A stretch of DNA of 64,000 nt from Prunus persica (Eukaryota > Streptophyta > Magnoliopsida > Rosales > Rosaceae): contig NC_034015.1 in NCBI RefSeq assembly GCF_000346465.2, positions 7,829,393 to 7,893,392 of the forward strand, read 5' to 3'. The notes beneath the pieces are model-generated. The model worked only from the letters and a program-made list of their open reading frames with translations. It had not been told where the DNA came from and did not search any database. Shown here in pieces: positions 23,638 to 34,912 of this stretch. The position numbers and the translations under genes were made by a program. Position 1 is the stretch's first letter, and every line of letters starts with the position of its first letter.

Positions 23638-23835
23638 AAAATCTTATCTGAAATTTGAAATTCATCCGAAATTTGAACCCAAATTTATATGAATTTTGAA
23701 TTTTGAAATTCATCCGAAATTTGAATCCAAATTTATCGGAAATTTGAATTTTGAAATTCATTCAAAATTTGAACCCAAAAATTTATCTGAAATTTGAGTT
23801 TTGAAATTCATCCGAAATTTGATTCCAAAAATCTT
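23638..23835. repeat. Subterminal tandem repeats of the Harbinger element
   Basis: At least four imperfect copies of a unit of about 50 bp built on GAAATTCATCCGAAATTTGA, just upstream of the transposase start. Repeated subterminal motifs often bind transposase; that role is inference here. Confidence 0.75.
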
Positions 23836-25272
23836 ATCCGGAAATTTTATCCGATTGTGAATAGTCTTGACACGTAGGAACCCGAAAATCTTATCTGAAA
23901 ATATTATCCAAATTAATTATTTTCATTAAAAAAGTTGTGAAAAAAACAAAAAAATGAATAGTAATTGCCCTTAGCCATGGCAATGGGTGGAAACACAAAA
24001 TACTATTTACAAGGGCAACCACTATTCACGTGAATAGTGATTGCCCTAGCTCCCCCCTTGCCATGGCTAAGAGCGGTTCCACCGGGGAGACCGAGCCCAA
24101 GGCTGGGAGGGGCCGAAAAAAAAATTCGTTCCAGCGGGGAGCCCAAGCCTGGGTTGCGTGTGGGACCCACCAACTCGGGCTGGCCCGAGGGCCAGTTCAG
24201 CCCGCGTTCGAAACCCAGGCTGATGACGTCACGGCTTGCGTCAGCGTGACGTCATCGCCCGGTATTAAATTTTTTAAAAAAAAATCGATTTTTTTTTAAT
24301 TTAAAAATTCTAAAAAAGTCAGATTTTTTCTTCTATAAATACCTATCAATACCCTTCACTTTCAACACCAATCCTCATACATTTTCTTCTACTTCTACCA
24401 TTATTCACTCTTTATACTCAACATTTTCCTCTCTATACCTTATTTCCATTTTTAACATTTAAGTAAATGTCTTTGTCGTCCTTTTACTTTCATTTATTTT
24501 TATATTACTCCATTTACTTAAGTTTACAATGTAAATAAGGAAGTACCCCCCATTTGAATTCAATAAAAATACTAGAAAATCAAATTCCCACCAAATCAAA
24601 ATATAAAAAATCAGTTTTAGTGCAAAATACGATTTAGGCTAAAAATGATGGCTCATTAAGTCAATATATACTTCATATTAAAATCCCATAAAATCAAGTT
24701 TTCTTATTTGATGTGTAAGGAATAAAAGCCGCCAAAAATTATCTTGAGAAAATGATTATTCCGAAAAACTATTTTTCATACTTAGCCAATATTGCACCTC
24801 CGCTAAAAAAATTATGGGTCCGCTCGTGTCTATAAATACCAACCAATACTCTTCACTTTTAACATCAAATCCTCATACTTTTTTTTTTCTATAAATACCA
24901 ACCAATACAACTAATAAAATAAAATCTTATCCGATATGAATAGTATTGACACATAGGAACCCAAAAATCTTATCCGAAAATATTATCCAAATTAATTATT
25001 TAAGTAAAAAAAAGTTGTGAAAAAACAAAAAAATGAATAGTAATTGCCCTTAGCCATGGCAATGGGTGGAAACACAAAATACTATTTGCAAGGGCAACCA
25101 CTATTCACGTGAATAGTGGCTGCCCTAGCTCCCCCCTTGTCATGGCTAAGGGCAAATGGGTGGAGTTGCTCTAAGGGCAAATGGGTGGAGTTGCTCTTAG
25201 TTACAAGCAAATCAATAAAAAGTTTAAATAAAAAGAAATACATTTCTAGTAACTAGATGTTTAACCTCGACT

Positions 25273-25641
25273 TTATAACCTTACTTGATGTTCTTTTGTA
25301 GCCTCGTGCAAATCATTCATAGTCTTATCCATCAATTTCTGTTGCTTCGAAGGTCTCCACTTACCGAACCATTCATAAACTTGAGCTCCCACACCAACAC
25401 AAGTGAAAACATTCTGCCTTGTTATTGCCCCCGAATCCTTTACCCTGCCCCAATAGTGTTTGGTTTTTTCCCTTACAAAATCAAAACCAGTGGGGAAGAT
25501 TTTTGAGAGATTGGATAAGCCCTCCATCGGTTGGGGTTGGGGTTGGGGTTCGGGTGTTGCAGCTTTGGGCAGCTCAGACGAGGAGAGGAAAAACAAAAAT
25601 GACTTAGGTTTTTTCCCTAAATTTGAACCCATTTTAGACAA
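25273..25641 (-). CDS. Small unrecognised protein of tandem unit 3
   Basis: 122 codons from MSKMGSNLGKKPKSF, longest of three copies of the same frame (others at 13952-14173 and the remnant at 19740-19960). It has a Ser-rich stretch, a PEPQPQPQP run, then the conserved core NLSKIFPTGFDFVREKTKHY, WGRVKDSGAITRQNV and CVGVGAQVYEWFGKW, and a charged tail. I do not recognise the family. The start is uncertain and the frame may be one exon of a longer ancestral gene or a processed copy. Copies 1 and 2 are truncated, so this may be a pseudogene too. Kept because the core is repeated and protein-like. Confidence 0.4.
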   Translation of the reverse strand: MSKMGSNLGKKPKSFLFFLSSSELPKAATPEPQPQPQPMEGLSNLSKIFPTGFDFVREKTKHYWGRVKDSGAITRQNVFTCVGVGAQVYEWFGKWRPSKQQKLMDKTMNDLHEATKEHQVRL

Positions 25642-26510
25642 GGTGCGTTGAGCTTCTTTCCTTTAAATTTTAGTTGACGAGTCTTTTGTTTTTGTTTATT
25701 TGTAAAACTTTCTTCAAATTTTTTCTTATTTACAAGCAAATCAATAAAAAGTTTAAATAAAAAGAAATACATTTATAGTAACTAGATGTTTAACCTCGAC
25801 TTTATAACCTTACAATTTATTTGATGTCGTTTGATTAAACAATAAATGAAGTCAATGTATAAGCGTCAAGAGTATAAGCTAAATGGTTAATATTTTTCTT
25901 CTTGATTATGTGTTAAATAGATAACAAAGGCCTTGTTTGGTGATATAAACAATTGTTAACCTAAACCCTAAACCCTTTTCCCGCTCTTGTCGTGCACATC
26001 TCATCGCCCTCCTTTCCTCAGTCCGCCCTCGTCTACGTAATCGCCTTCAGTACAACGTCAACCTCTCTCCAATCCGTCATCGTTGTGACTCTTCCCACTC
26101 TTCGGGGTCAGGTTCGATCACTTTCGGATTTTCCCCCTTGTTGTTTAGTGATTTGTCTCCTTGTGTTTGAGCCTCATCTCTTATGGTCTCTACCATGTAT
26201 GCGGCTGTTTCTAATGATGATTCCTTGGTTTCTAAGGTAGACTTCATGGTTCCTAGCATGTGCACTTAAGCCTATTCTGACAAGCCTATGGGAATCGGTC
26301 CAGTGTGGTCTCGTGAGAGCCTTCCATAATGTATAATTGGAGCATTTGTGGGCTTGGCCTCTTACGAATGCTTTTGTGCCTGAGACTTGGTTTTAGGTTA
26401 AGTGGATGAGGCCAGTTTTCTTATTGTTGTGTGGTATTTTCTCAGTTAATTTCAATCTTACCCTTAAGGGATGTTTGCGTTGTACCTTAATCTTATTAAT
26501 TTTTTACAAC
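25285..26510. repeat. Tandem unit 3 (uninterrupted copy)
   Basis: The only complete copy: small minus-strand frame, then the segment with the AACCCTAAACCCT motif (about 25965), then the stretch equivalent to 19436-19722. It provides the empty-site reference for both the Copia and the Harbinger insertions in units 1 and 2. Confidence 0.82.
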
Positions 26511-27265
26511 TTAGTTTTCAATTTCTACAATTTGGTCACTGAGTTGTCAAAAGTTAACAATCTTAGTCCTTCCTGTCACTTTCCTATTTATAAATTAATA
26601 AAATATTAATTCATTCATTTAAAATTGATAAATATATGGGGTTTTACCAAAAAAGGACAAATAGGAAGGCAAAATGTTATTTATTAAGTCCAGCACTTCT
26701 AAAATAATTAGAATAATTTATGACTTCCTAAACTAAGAGTCCAATTTTTTTGTTTCCAGTTTCCATTTGCCCTCATATTTCCTATCTATTCTTTTTATAC
26801 CTATCACTCCACTAACTTCTACTTTTTAATGCTATTAACTTTTAATAAAATTAGAAAAATAAAAAATTATTATTAAAGAAAAAATAAAACGCCAATCACC
26901 ACCACAACCCCCCCCCCCCCCCCCCCACCAGCCATCCAACCATGTCAGCCACCCAACCCCATTGGCGACAACCCTCTCTTTTCCCATATCCTGGCCTCCG
27001 AAAAAGCCTACCCATCAAAAACACCCCAAGTGCAAAACACCATAGAGAATGGTAAATCAACAAAGGTTTGCTTCTTTTCCTTGGGCGGTATGAACAAGTA
27101 TCGGGAACAAACACCACACAAACTCAAAATACTAAACTTATTTTCTCCTATACTCAACTTATCAGCAAGGACAACTTTTTTTTTTTTTTTGATGGATGGG
27201 CTTTGCTAGTGGCAAAGAGGAGATGGGAGGAGAGGTGGCTGTCGTCGGTGGGGTAGGGTGTCTTA
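26511..27265. other. AT-rich spacer with a poly-C tract
   Basis: No supported gene. Contains 19 consecutive C at 26908-26926 and a T run at 27177-27190. Short open frames here have no recognisable motifs. Confidence 0.5.
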
Positions 27266-28075
27266 TGTTAAAAATATGCTCTAAAACCAAACATGTGACG
27301 TAACTTTAAGAATATTTCAATACCTTTTACAGTAAATCATAAGGGCCATTAGTTGATTTAGGTTATCCACTTAAACGACAAGTCCATGGTCAGTGAGATG
27401 CGGAAAGCGATCTAAAGGAGTTGCATCCAAGAGACCTTTCCTATAAACTCACACCCTAAAGAGTTCTTGGTCGTAGGATTGTCAACTAGGCATTGACATT
27501 CCGCAACAACCAATATACATTGTATCTCCTCAATTGGGAGGATGACTAGTCACAAGTCATTTGTGTAAAGACATTAAGATAAGTGTATGAGTGTTCACTA
27601 GAGAGTGAATCCACTGAACGCGATCAATTAAAGATCTTGTATGGAAGTTTTACCTACATGTCAAACAAGATCTCCATAATTGCAATAATGTAAATTAGTT
27701 CTCAACCTGAGTCACCACAGTTGACTTGTGGAAGCATCGTGGACCTTTGATCATGCTAAAGAGTTGTGCTCCTGAAGGGCATGACCACATGGCATGATCA
27801 TGACTTATGATCAATCCATGGAGGCAAGTGAGTGTACAACAAGGGATCTCTAGCCTTAGTAAAGGTGGAGAATGCTATGACAATATGATTCGGAAGTCTA
27901 CGGCCGAAGCACTAGGTATGATTGGAAATCATACTTGTATAAGTCAGATAAACTTGGAGTTTACAATAGGGGCTTGACATGTTTTTCTTGTCCTAATAAT
28001 CTGAACAAGAACATCGAGTTAGAGAATGCCCGTATTAGATTGTAGTTGCAATTGAATAGGTTCTCCACCTGAAAC

Positions 28076-28984
28076 CAAGGTCTAAAATATCGATGATATC
28101 GGAAATATCGGTAGTCCAAAAATATGAAAATTTCGATGGAAATATCGGGATATTATCGATATCGAAAAAAATTGAATAAAAACCACGGAAATTGTAAGAA
28201 AAACTTGGAAATTTTTATTGAAACTTTGGAGAATGTCTATTTAGTCAATTATCTTTGAGTTTATCACAAAAAATTAGAAGGAAATGCATTGCATGATGGA
28301 TTTAACTAATTTAAGTTGATTATACAGCAAGCGGGCAAACACTATGAGTGTAAAAAATATGTAATAATTAATGAAAAAAGATTAAATACACCGTAATCAT
28401 TCATATATAATGATTTACTATAATATTTTACACTTTATACATTGCATGATAAGATACATGAATGACTTAGTACCACATAGAGTTCCTACGAGGTTCAAAT
28501 TTTTCACTATCTTCATCATCTCTATGTGTAGAGTAAGTGTATTGTGAAGAGTAGTCATCAAATGATAAATCCCCAAAATAGTTTTGCATGTAATTGTTAA
28601 CATACCACCCATATAAATATAAATATTTTAGTATATTATCACAAAAACATAAGTGATATGGTGTTTAAGGTGTTGGAGGAGTAAAATGGGAGGGGTTCAT
28701 ATCCCCTTTGTGCTTTTTTCTCCCCTTTTTCCCTTTTTTTTTAAAAAAACTTTTTTTTTCCTTCACATCGATATTTTTGATATTTTAGCGATATTACACC
28801 GATATTTTGACAAAATATTGCTGAAATGTGAGCGAAATTATCGACATCGATATTTTCCGATATTATTGTCGATATTGTCGATATTTATACGATATGTACA
28901 TGGATATGTTCCGAAATATCCGTGATTCAAAAAAATCAAAATATCCTCGATATTTCCTCGATATTATCGATATTTCAGACTATG
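28076..28984. mobile_element. hAT-type non-autonomous element, 909 bp, 8-bp target duplication
   Basis: Inverted ends: left CAAGGTCTAAAATATCGATG, right (reverse complement) CATAGTCTGAAATATCGATA. Flanking 8-bp duplication CCTGAAAC at 28068-28075 and 28985-28992. Subterminal regions are packed with ATATCG motifs on both sides. No transposase frame. The 8-bp duplication and CA...TG ends fit hAT. Confidence 0.87.
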
Positions 28985-29756
28985 CCTGAAACTACATTGG
29001 AACGTCACTCGTAGTTTGTGAAACCCTCAGTATATGCCATAACTATGTCCTTATAATAGGGAGAACTAAAATTGGGTTTTAATTCACAATCGATTAAGGA
29101 AGAGTCTGAATCGCTCACTGCCTTGTCCATTAGAACCTAATAGATCGCACACCTATAAAAGTGAGAGATGAAAAATTAATTAGAAGATGATAAGCAAGGA
29201 TTAATTAACTAATCAAGGCTCGAAATTTGTATCAGGCATAAAATTCGCTTTAGAGGTGTGATGAGTTGTACAGGACAACTTAAAATAAGAAACCCAAGAG
29301 GCCCAATAAGTAATGAATTTCAGCCATAAGGGAGTGTTGGTGGGTTTTGACCCACTTGATGACTCACATGGGTCATATCAAGTGATATGGGTCATGGGTA
29401 ACCCAACTTGAATTCCTAATCTATAGTGATGGTCATCATCTATCTCTATGGTTTTGGGTGATGAGAGGAGAAAGAGGCAACACCATGCCCTATCTCCCTT
29501 CACCATGGCCGGCCACCACTAGAAAGGTGCTAGAACCCTAACCTCCTTGTGGTTCTTCATCTCCTTCACTTGACAAAGATAACCTCCAAGGATGACGTTT
29601 CCAGCTTAGTACTACAATCACAAGAGTGTTGAAATGAATTGCATATGTACTAAAGCTCAATCCATTTCTCACAATCTTCCAGATTGTAGCACATCCCAAG
29701 AAAAACATAAAAGGTTACTTTGAACATGTTGGTGAAAGAGCTTCGTAATCGACGCT

Positions 29757-30425
29757 TCAAAAGAACATAGTTGTATCATAATTTTTTGTAAAGTTGTCTA
29801 GACCAAAACAGTCTTAGGGGTCAATAGTCCATGATAAACTAAGAATGATTTGGATCATTAAAGAATTTGAGAACTTATGCACTCAACTAGAAAGGAAACT
29901 AGCCTAAGACTTATTCCTTACCTCTCTCCCTGATGAATTCACAAAGTTTATGGTAAACTAGAAGCTACACTTTCTCCAAAGTTGTTGAATGTATCATACT
30001 TGAAGAGAGTTTCAAGAGAGACAGTGGGAGTGAGTCAATGACTAATAAAGTCAAAGAAAAAGTTAATATGAAGAAAGCAAAGAACTCCAAAAGAATATAG
30101 TTGCATCACAATTGTTTGTAAAGTTGTCAAGACCAAAACAGTCTTAGGGGTCAATAGTCCATGATAAACTAAGAATGATTTGGATCATTAAAGAGTTTGA
30201 GAGCTTATGCACTCAACTAGAAAGGAAACTAGCCTAACACTTTTCCTTACCTCCCTCCCTGATGAATTCACAAAGTTCATGATAAACTAGAAGCTACACT
30301 TTCTCCAAAGTTGTTGAACGTATCATACTTGAAGAGAGTTTCAAGAGAGATAATGGGAGTGACTAATAAAGTCAAGGGAAGAGTTAATATGAAGAAAGCA
30401 AAGAACTCCAAAAGAACATAGTTCC
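29757..30425 (+). repeat. Tandem duplication of about 340 bp in the gag remnant
   Basis: The block starting AAAAGAACATAGTTGTATCA (29757) is repeated from 30097 (AAAAGAATATAGTTGCATCA) with a few percent difference. A third short start of the same unit appears at 30409. Confidence 0.85.
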
Positions 30426-30769
30426 ATTATCGAAAAGGATGGATGTTGGAAGAGGAGTTGCAAGGCTTTACTTGCAAAGTCTCAAGAACATAACCCTTTG
30501 AAGGAACTTGTTTTGTTCTTAAAATCAGTTCTTACAGTTAGATCCTCTACTTGGATAGTTAATCCTTGTACTATTTAGCATGTTTGTAATTGTTGCAAAG
30601 GACTAGTAAAAAGTTGAAGACTCCTAGGGGTCGTTTGTTACGCAGGATTGCTTTAGACTAAATTTAGTCCATGTTTGTTTCATCTAATCCTAATCTTAAA
30701 TGGGATTGCTAAAACCGGGCCCATCAAAATCATCTCCTTAGGAGGGGAATAATAAACCCATGTAGAAGG

Positions 30770-31115
30770 GAATGATTAACTAGTTATATGCTTACTAATG
30801 TATAACATCCATATATTATATTGTAATAATAATAGTATATATTATTATTATTATAATATATCCATATATTTTATATTATAATATATATATATACACACAC
30901 ACATATGTACACGTATCTTATATATGTATATATGTAGGTATATATGTATATATGTGTATATACATATATACATGTGTATATATTACATATGTTGTATAAT
31001 ATACATATGTATATACAAGTATATTATTATTATTATTATTATTATACACATACTATAATATAAATATATATACACGTATATACACATATTATATAATATA
31101 TCACATACATAATAT
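30770..31115. repeat. AT-rich microsatellite block (TA/TATACATA/ATT)
   Basis: Compound simple repeat of TATATA, ATACACAC and TTATTATTA runs. It continues at 33296-33594 on the far side of the hAT element, so one original block was split by the insertion. Confidence 0.9.
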
Positions 31116-32099
31116 TAGGAGTGTAATTCGGCCGGAACGGATCGAAAACAGGTGTTCCGAATTCATATCCGAAATTTTTCAGAATTGATTTTCAGTTCAG
31201 ATGTCGATTTCGAAAATTCGGAATATACTAACATTATTCCGATACGGAATTTTCGAGAACTTCTGGAAATTACTATTTTCGGAAATTTTCAGAATATCAC
31301 TCTATATGCTAAACTATGCATTTAGCAAAAATCTCAACTGGACAATTTGTTAAAAACCTAAATTAGGGAAATTTTAAAAAGCCCAAATTTTTTTTGACAT
31401 TCCAGGCCCGCCCAACAGTAGGCTAGCCTTCCTGTTTGGTTCACGTAATGGATTTGAGGGAAAATCACTTCCCATGTCATTTCCCAAGGAATAAGAAATG
31501 AAAGATTCATTTTTCACGTTTGGTAATGTCGGGAAAGTAACCGGGAGATTTCACTTTGTTTTCTTTCCTATGTTTGTTTTGAGTAGCAATGGAAAACAAA
31601 ATTTGTATAATTTTCCAATTATACCCATATTAAATCAAAATAAAAAAGAGTGCATTTAATGATACATTGTAATTCCAAATTGTTCATGGGGACAAAATAG
31701 TCATGCAAATTGTGCATTGAATGTTGGCTCATTTTCCCAAACTTTCCTATGAGGAGGGAAAACAAAACCCAAGTTGAGAGGAGGGCTTCACTTTCCCCCG
31801 TACTTTCCTATGTGTCAGGCAACCATTTCTCATGCATGGACTTATCAAACATGAAAAAGCAATTGAATTCTCATTCCCAAGCCTTCTTTCCCATGAACCA
31901 AATGGGGCACAAGTGTTATTGAACTTTGCTAAGGTGAAGATATTTATAGAGCAGGAAAAAAATTGAAGTTCTGTTTGCAGTCGATGTGGGACTGGCACCA
32001 CTAGCAAAAAAACTCCAAAAGCCATAACATCACGCGGCAACACCCAATTGACCCTGGCATCAATACTACTGTACCACCCATGTCCAATCAAACCATCAC

Positions 32100-32174
<75 letters not shown>

Positions 32175-33295
32175 AGAAGAAGAAGAAGAAGGGAAAAAAA
32201 GAAGGAAATATAGACATAGAGAGAGGAAGAAAATGGAAAGAAAGAAAAAAAGATTGAGGGAGAGACTAAGACAGAGAGGAAGAAGAAGAAGGAGGAAAAA
32301 AGAGACAGAAGGAGAGATTGAGAGATGGAGAGAAGAAGTAAAAGAGAGAAAAAAGAGAGGAAGCAACGGAGACAGACAGAGAGGAAGAAGAAGGAAAAAG
32401 AAAAAGAAAATGAGAGAGGGGAGAGATGGAGGCAGGGCCCAACAAAAGAAAAATATTTTTATTTTTATTTTTTACTTCCTATATAGTATATATTTTATGT
32501 TACTTATAATTATATGTGTGTTTAGTTAATATAGGGAGAGAGAGTTTTTGTCTCATATAATTAAATGTTTGTTTAATTTTGGGTTGTATAAATATAACTT
32601 GGGATACACATATATGGATTATTTAAGCATGCATGCATTTTTGTTATATAGTATGTTTGGATTTAATAACCCCACATAGATTTTTGTAATATTCAAACAA
32701 GCATGTTATCCAAAAATACATAGTCTTAAAGTAATATATACTCCTATGTTAAGTATACTCCTGGTGTATGATTAAATGTTACCCTTTGAACCATGATCAA
32801 TTTTATTGGATCAACTATTAATCTAGTGTGTGACCATGACATTTACCCTTAGTATGTGACCATGGAATTGTTACCCTTTGAACCGTATTATTTAATTTTA
32901 CACCTTTGATCCAAAACAAGACTATATATTTTTTTTTCCAATAGTCTTCAATTAATATACTCCTATGTTTAGCATATATGAATATATGAGTACTAAAATA
33001 AAACATATATAAGACCTATAAACAATATATATATAGTTATAATTAAAATTAAAATTACATAATTTTTTGGAAAAAATCGGAAAAATCGGATCGGAATGAG
33101 TTCGGAGTAGTTCAGAATTTTTCAGATCAGAATTTCAGAATTTTCAGAATTTATAGATACATTTTGATTCCAATCCGAATTTTATCGAAAAACTCGAATT
33201 TCGGCACTTTCGGATATCGGAGGTATCGAAGTCGGAATTTTTTGGAAAATTTTGGACTGGAATCGGACGGAATTCCAATCCAATTTACACCCCTA
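31116..33295. mobile_element. hAT-type non-autonomous element, 2,180 bp, 8-bp target duplication
   Basis: Ends TAGGAGTGTAATTCGG and, reverse complement of the right end, TAGGGGTGTAAATTGG. Flanked by the 8-bp duplication CATAATAT (31108-31115 and 33296-33303). TAGGGGTG-type ends with 8-bp duplications are hAT. Subterminal regions are rich in CGGAAT/TTCAGAAT words. The interior holds at least one further insertion-like segment (about 31427-31909, ends TTTGGTTCAC and GAACCAAAT) and a (GA)n tract. No transposase. Confidence 0.85.
32104..32171 (+). repeat. (GA)n microsatellite, about 34 units
   Basis: Long perfect GA run followed by GAA repeats and 250 bp of purine-rich sequence to 32430. It creates long spurious open frames on both strands. 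Confidence 0.95.
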
Positions 33296-33594
33296 CATAA
33301 TATACATATGTATATACACATATTATTATTATAATATACCCATATGTATTATATATTATAATATACATATATACATGTACATACGCACATATTATATAAT
33401 ATATAATATACATATGTATACACACGTATATTATTATTATATACCCATATATATTATATATTATAATATACATATATACACATATACTATAATATACATA
33501 TGTATATACACATATATTATTATTATAATATACTAATATATATTATATATTATAATATACATATACATACACTTATATACACATATATGTAATA
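33296..33594. repeat. AT-rich microsatellite block, continuation
   Basis: Same TATACATA/ATTATT composition as 30770-31115; resumes again at 34015-34130 beyond the next MITE. Confidence 0.88.
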
Positions 33595-33604
33595 TATGTT
33601 TAAT

Positions 33605-34004
33605 CAGAGAGCTTCCATTGAGGGATCCCTCAAATAAGCTTATTTGAGGGACACCCCTTGTAGGCCCCACTATGGATTGTATTTTACTAATCCAAACGGT
33701 CTATTTTGTAGATAATCATTCAAAGATCATCTCTACAAAAAATCACTTGAATCCAATATTATTTGACCACTCAATTAAGTTTTGAAATTTTAGCATTTTC
33801 TTAAAGCACCGTGTTCATTGATTTTGTAAGACACAATTGGATGTCGAAACGGTTTCCGATTTGTCTAATTTTTTGTAAGGATGATCTATGAATGAAGACC
33901 TAAAAAATAGATGGTTTGGATCATTGGAAAAAAAATTGTATGGTACCCTAAAGGGCGTCCCTCAAATAAAATTATTTGAGGGATCCCTCAATAGAAGGGG
34001 ACTG
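33605..34004. mobile_element. Mutator-type MITE, 400 bp, 10-bp target duplication
   Basis: Ends CAGAGAGCTTCCATTGAGGG and, reverse complement of the right end, CAGTCCCCTTCTATTGAGGG; both continue with ATCCCTCAAATAA. Flanked by the 10-bp duplication TATGTTTAAT (33595-33604 and 34005-34014). Terminal regions can also fold on themselves through GGGATCCC and ATTTGAGGG palindromes. A duplication of 9-11 bp fits Mutator-like elements. Confidence 0.82.
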
Positions 34005-34130
34005 TATGTTTAATATAATATGTATACACACATATATATATGTATATGTATATATGTAATGCACATATATACATGTATATACATAGATATATATTATTTA
34101 ATATATATATATATATATAATATATGTGTT

Positions 34131-34860
34131 AACTGTTGAGAAAATCAATGATGCCTCAACGACCTAAAAGGTCTATGAGAAGATTAATACACTTTGATGG
34201 TTGTGGTATATGTACACTACAACAAAGTAAGCTTCTCTTGTTTTATGACGTTCACCGATGATCACTATTTGTTGGACTATGTGTATCCTATACAACACAA
34301 GTCTGAATCTTTTGAAAAAGGTTTTAAAGAATTCAAGAACGTATAAGAAGAAAAGCGGAATGTCGAAAGTATTTAACTTTTTTTTTTTTAATTCAATCAA
34401 GGAAATGGATGCTCGAGGACGTAAGTTCCTTGACTATCAAAGAACGAGGCATCACATTATAATGGACTTCTCTGAAAAGAAAAATTGAACAATAATGAAT
34501 ATAATTCGGTCCATTTTGAATTACTGATTTACCCATATCCTTGTACGGATATGAACCACTAACGACAATGTGCTTGCCGATTAGAGTGCCTTCAAAATAA
34601 ATTTCATATGTATGAGCTTAGAGTTGGGTATTTCAATTTAGATTTGTGGGTCATCCAAGGGAAACCTTATAAAATTGCTTCTATCAACTAGATGAGCAAA
34701 AAGTTGTTTGTCGGAACGTCCACTTTATTCCGTATAGGAGAATTTGCTTGAAATAGAGCAAATGGACAATTGATAGAACGCATGGAAACCAGCTATAACC
34801 AACCAAAATTCAGAATTCAACTACCTCACAACCATGTTCCTAAAAGCTCCATGTAAAGTT
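34131..34860 (+). mobile_element. Decayed Copia coding remnant
   Basis: No intact frame, but around 34701-34740 one frame reads CRNVHFIPYRRICL, resembling the (S)RNVxF motif that follows Copia integrase. Probably the continuation of the retroelement seen at 27266-30530, separated by later insertions. Low information beyond that. Confidence 0.4.
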
Positions 34861-34912
34861 AATGGGATCAACAAACCCATCTCAGATGTATAGGAAGATT
34901 CTTCTAACCACA

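Larger units (their letters stand above)
20024..25196. mobile_element. Pong-like PIF/Harbinger DNA transposon, 5.2 kb, composite
   Basis: Left terminus GAGCCACTCCAGCGAACGG; right terminus (reverse complement) GAGCAACTCCACCCATTTGC. TTA duplications lie at 20021-20023 and 25197-25199. Units 1 and 3 give the empty site (TTTTTTCTTATTTACAAGC). It carries the two convergent genes typical of Pong elements: a Myb/SANT protein (plus) and a DDE transposase (minus). Its right third is abnormal: a second left-end-like sequence begins at 24069. A block of about 160 bp (23912-24071) recurs at 24989-25149, and the last 24 bp are doubled (25148-25172, 25174-25196). Confidence 0.9.
19723..25284. repeat. Tandem unit 2 (truncated; split by the Harbinger element)
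   Basis: Parts 19723-20023 and 25200-25284. It starts inside the small reading frame, and its right end breaks at a short GATGT shared with the start of unit 3. That suggests the tandem array arose by recombination at microhomology. The left and right parts join exactly across the Harbinger element's TTA duplication when compared with units 1 and 3. Confidence 0.75.
27266..30530 (+). mobile_element. Decayed LTR retrotransposon: probable long LTR plus gag remnant
   Basis: From TGTTAAAAATATGC at 27266 to about 29690 the sequence is long, non-coding and LTR-like; it resembles a large plant LTR and is interrupted by an hAT-type MITE. From about 29740 to 30530 follow gag-like remnants with many stops, in two tandem copies, ending in a degraded zinc-knuckle-like stretch around 30425-30475. 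Boundaries and family are uncertain; no second LTR was recognised. Confidence 0.45.

Noticed and set aside
26908..26926. 19-C tract as a possible assembly artefact
   Set aside because: Flanking sequence is normal on both sides and there is no gradual loss of quality, so it can be a real simple repeat.
31747..32529. Long open frames on both strands through the GA-rich stretch
   Set aside because: They translate only the (GA)n/(GAA)n tract (runs of Arg-Glu or Ser-Leu) and have no protein-like sequence.
33252..33536. 94-residue frame rich in Tyr and Ile
   Set aside because: Entirely within an AT microsatellite; periodic translation of TATACATA repeats.
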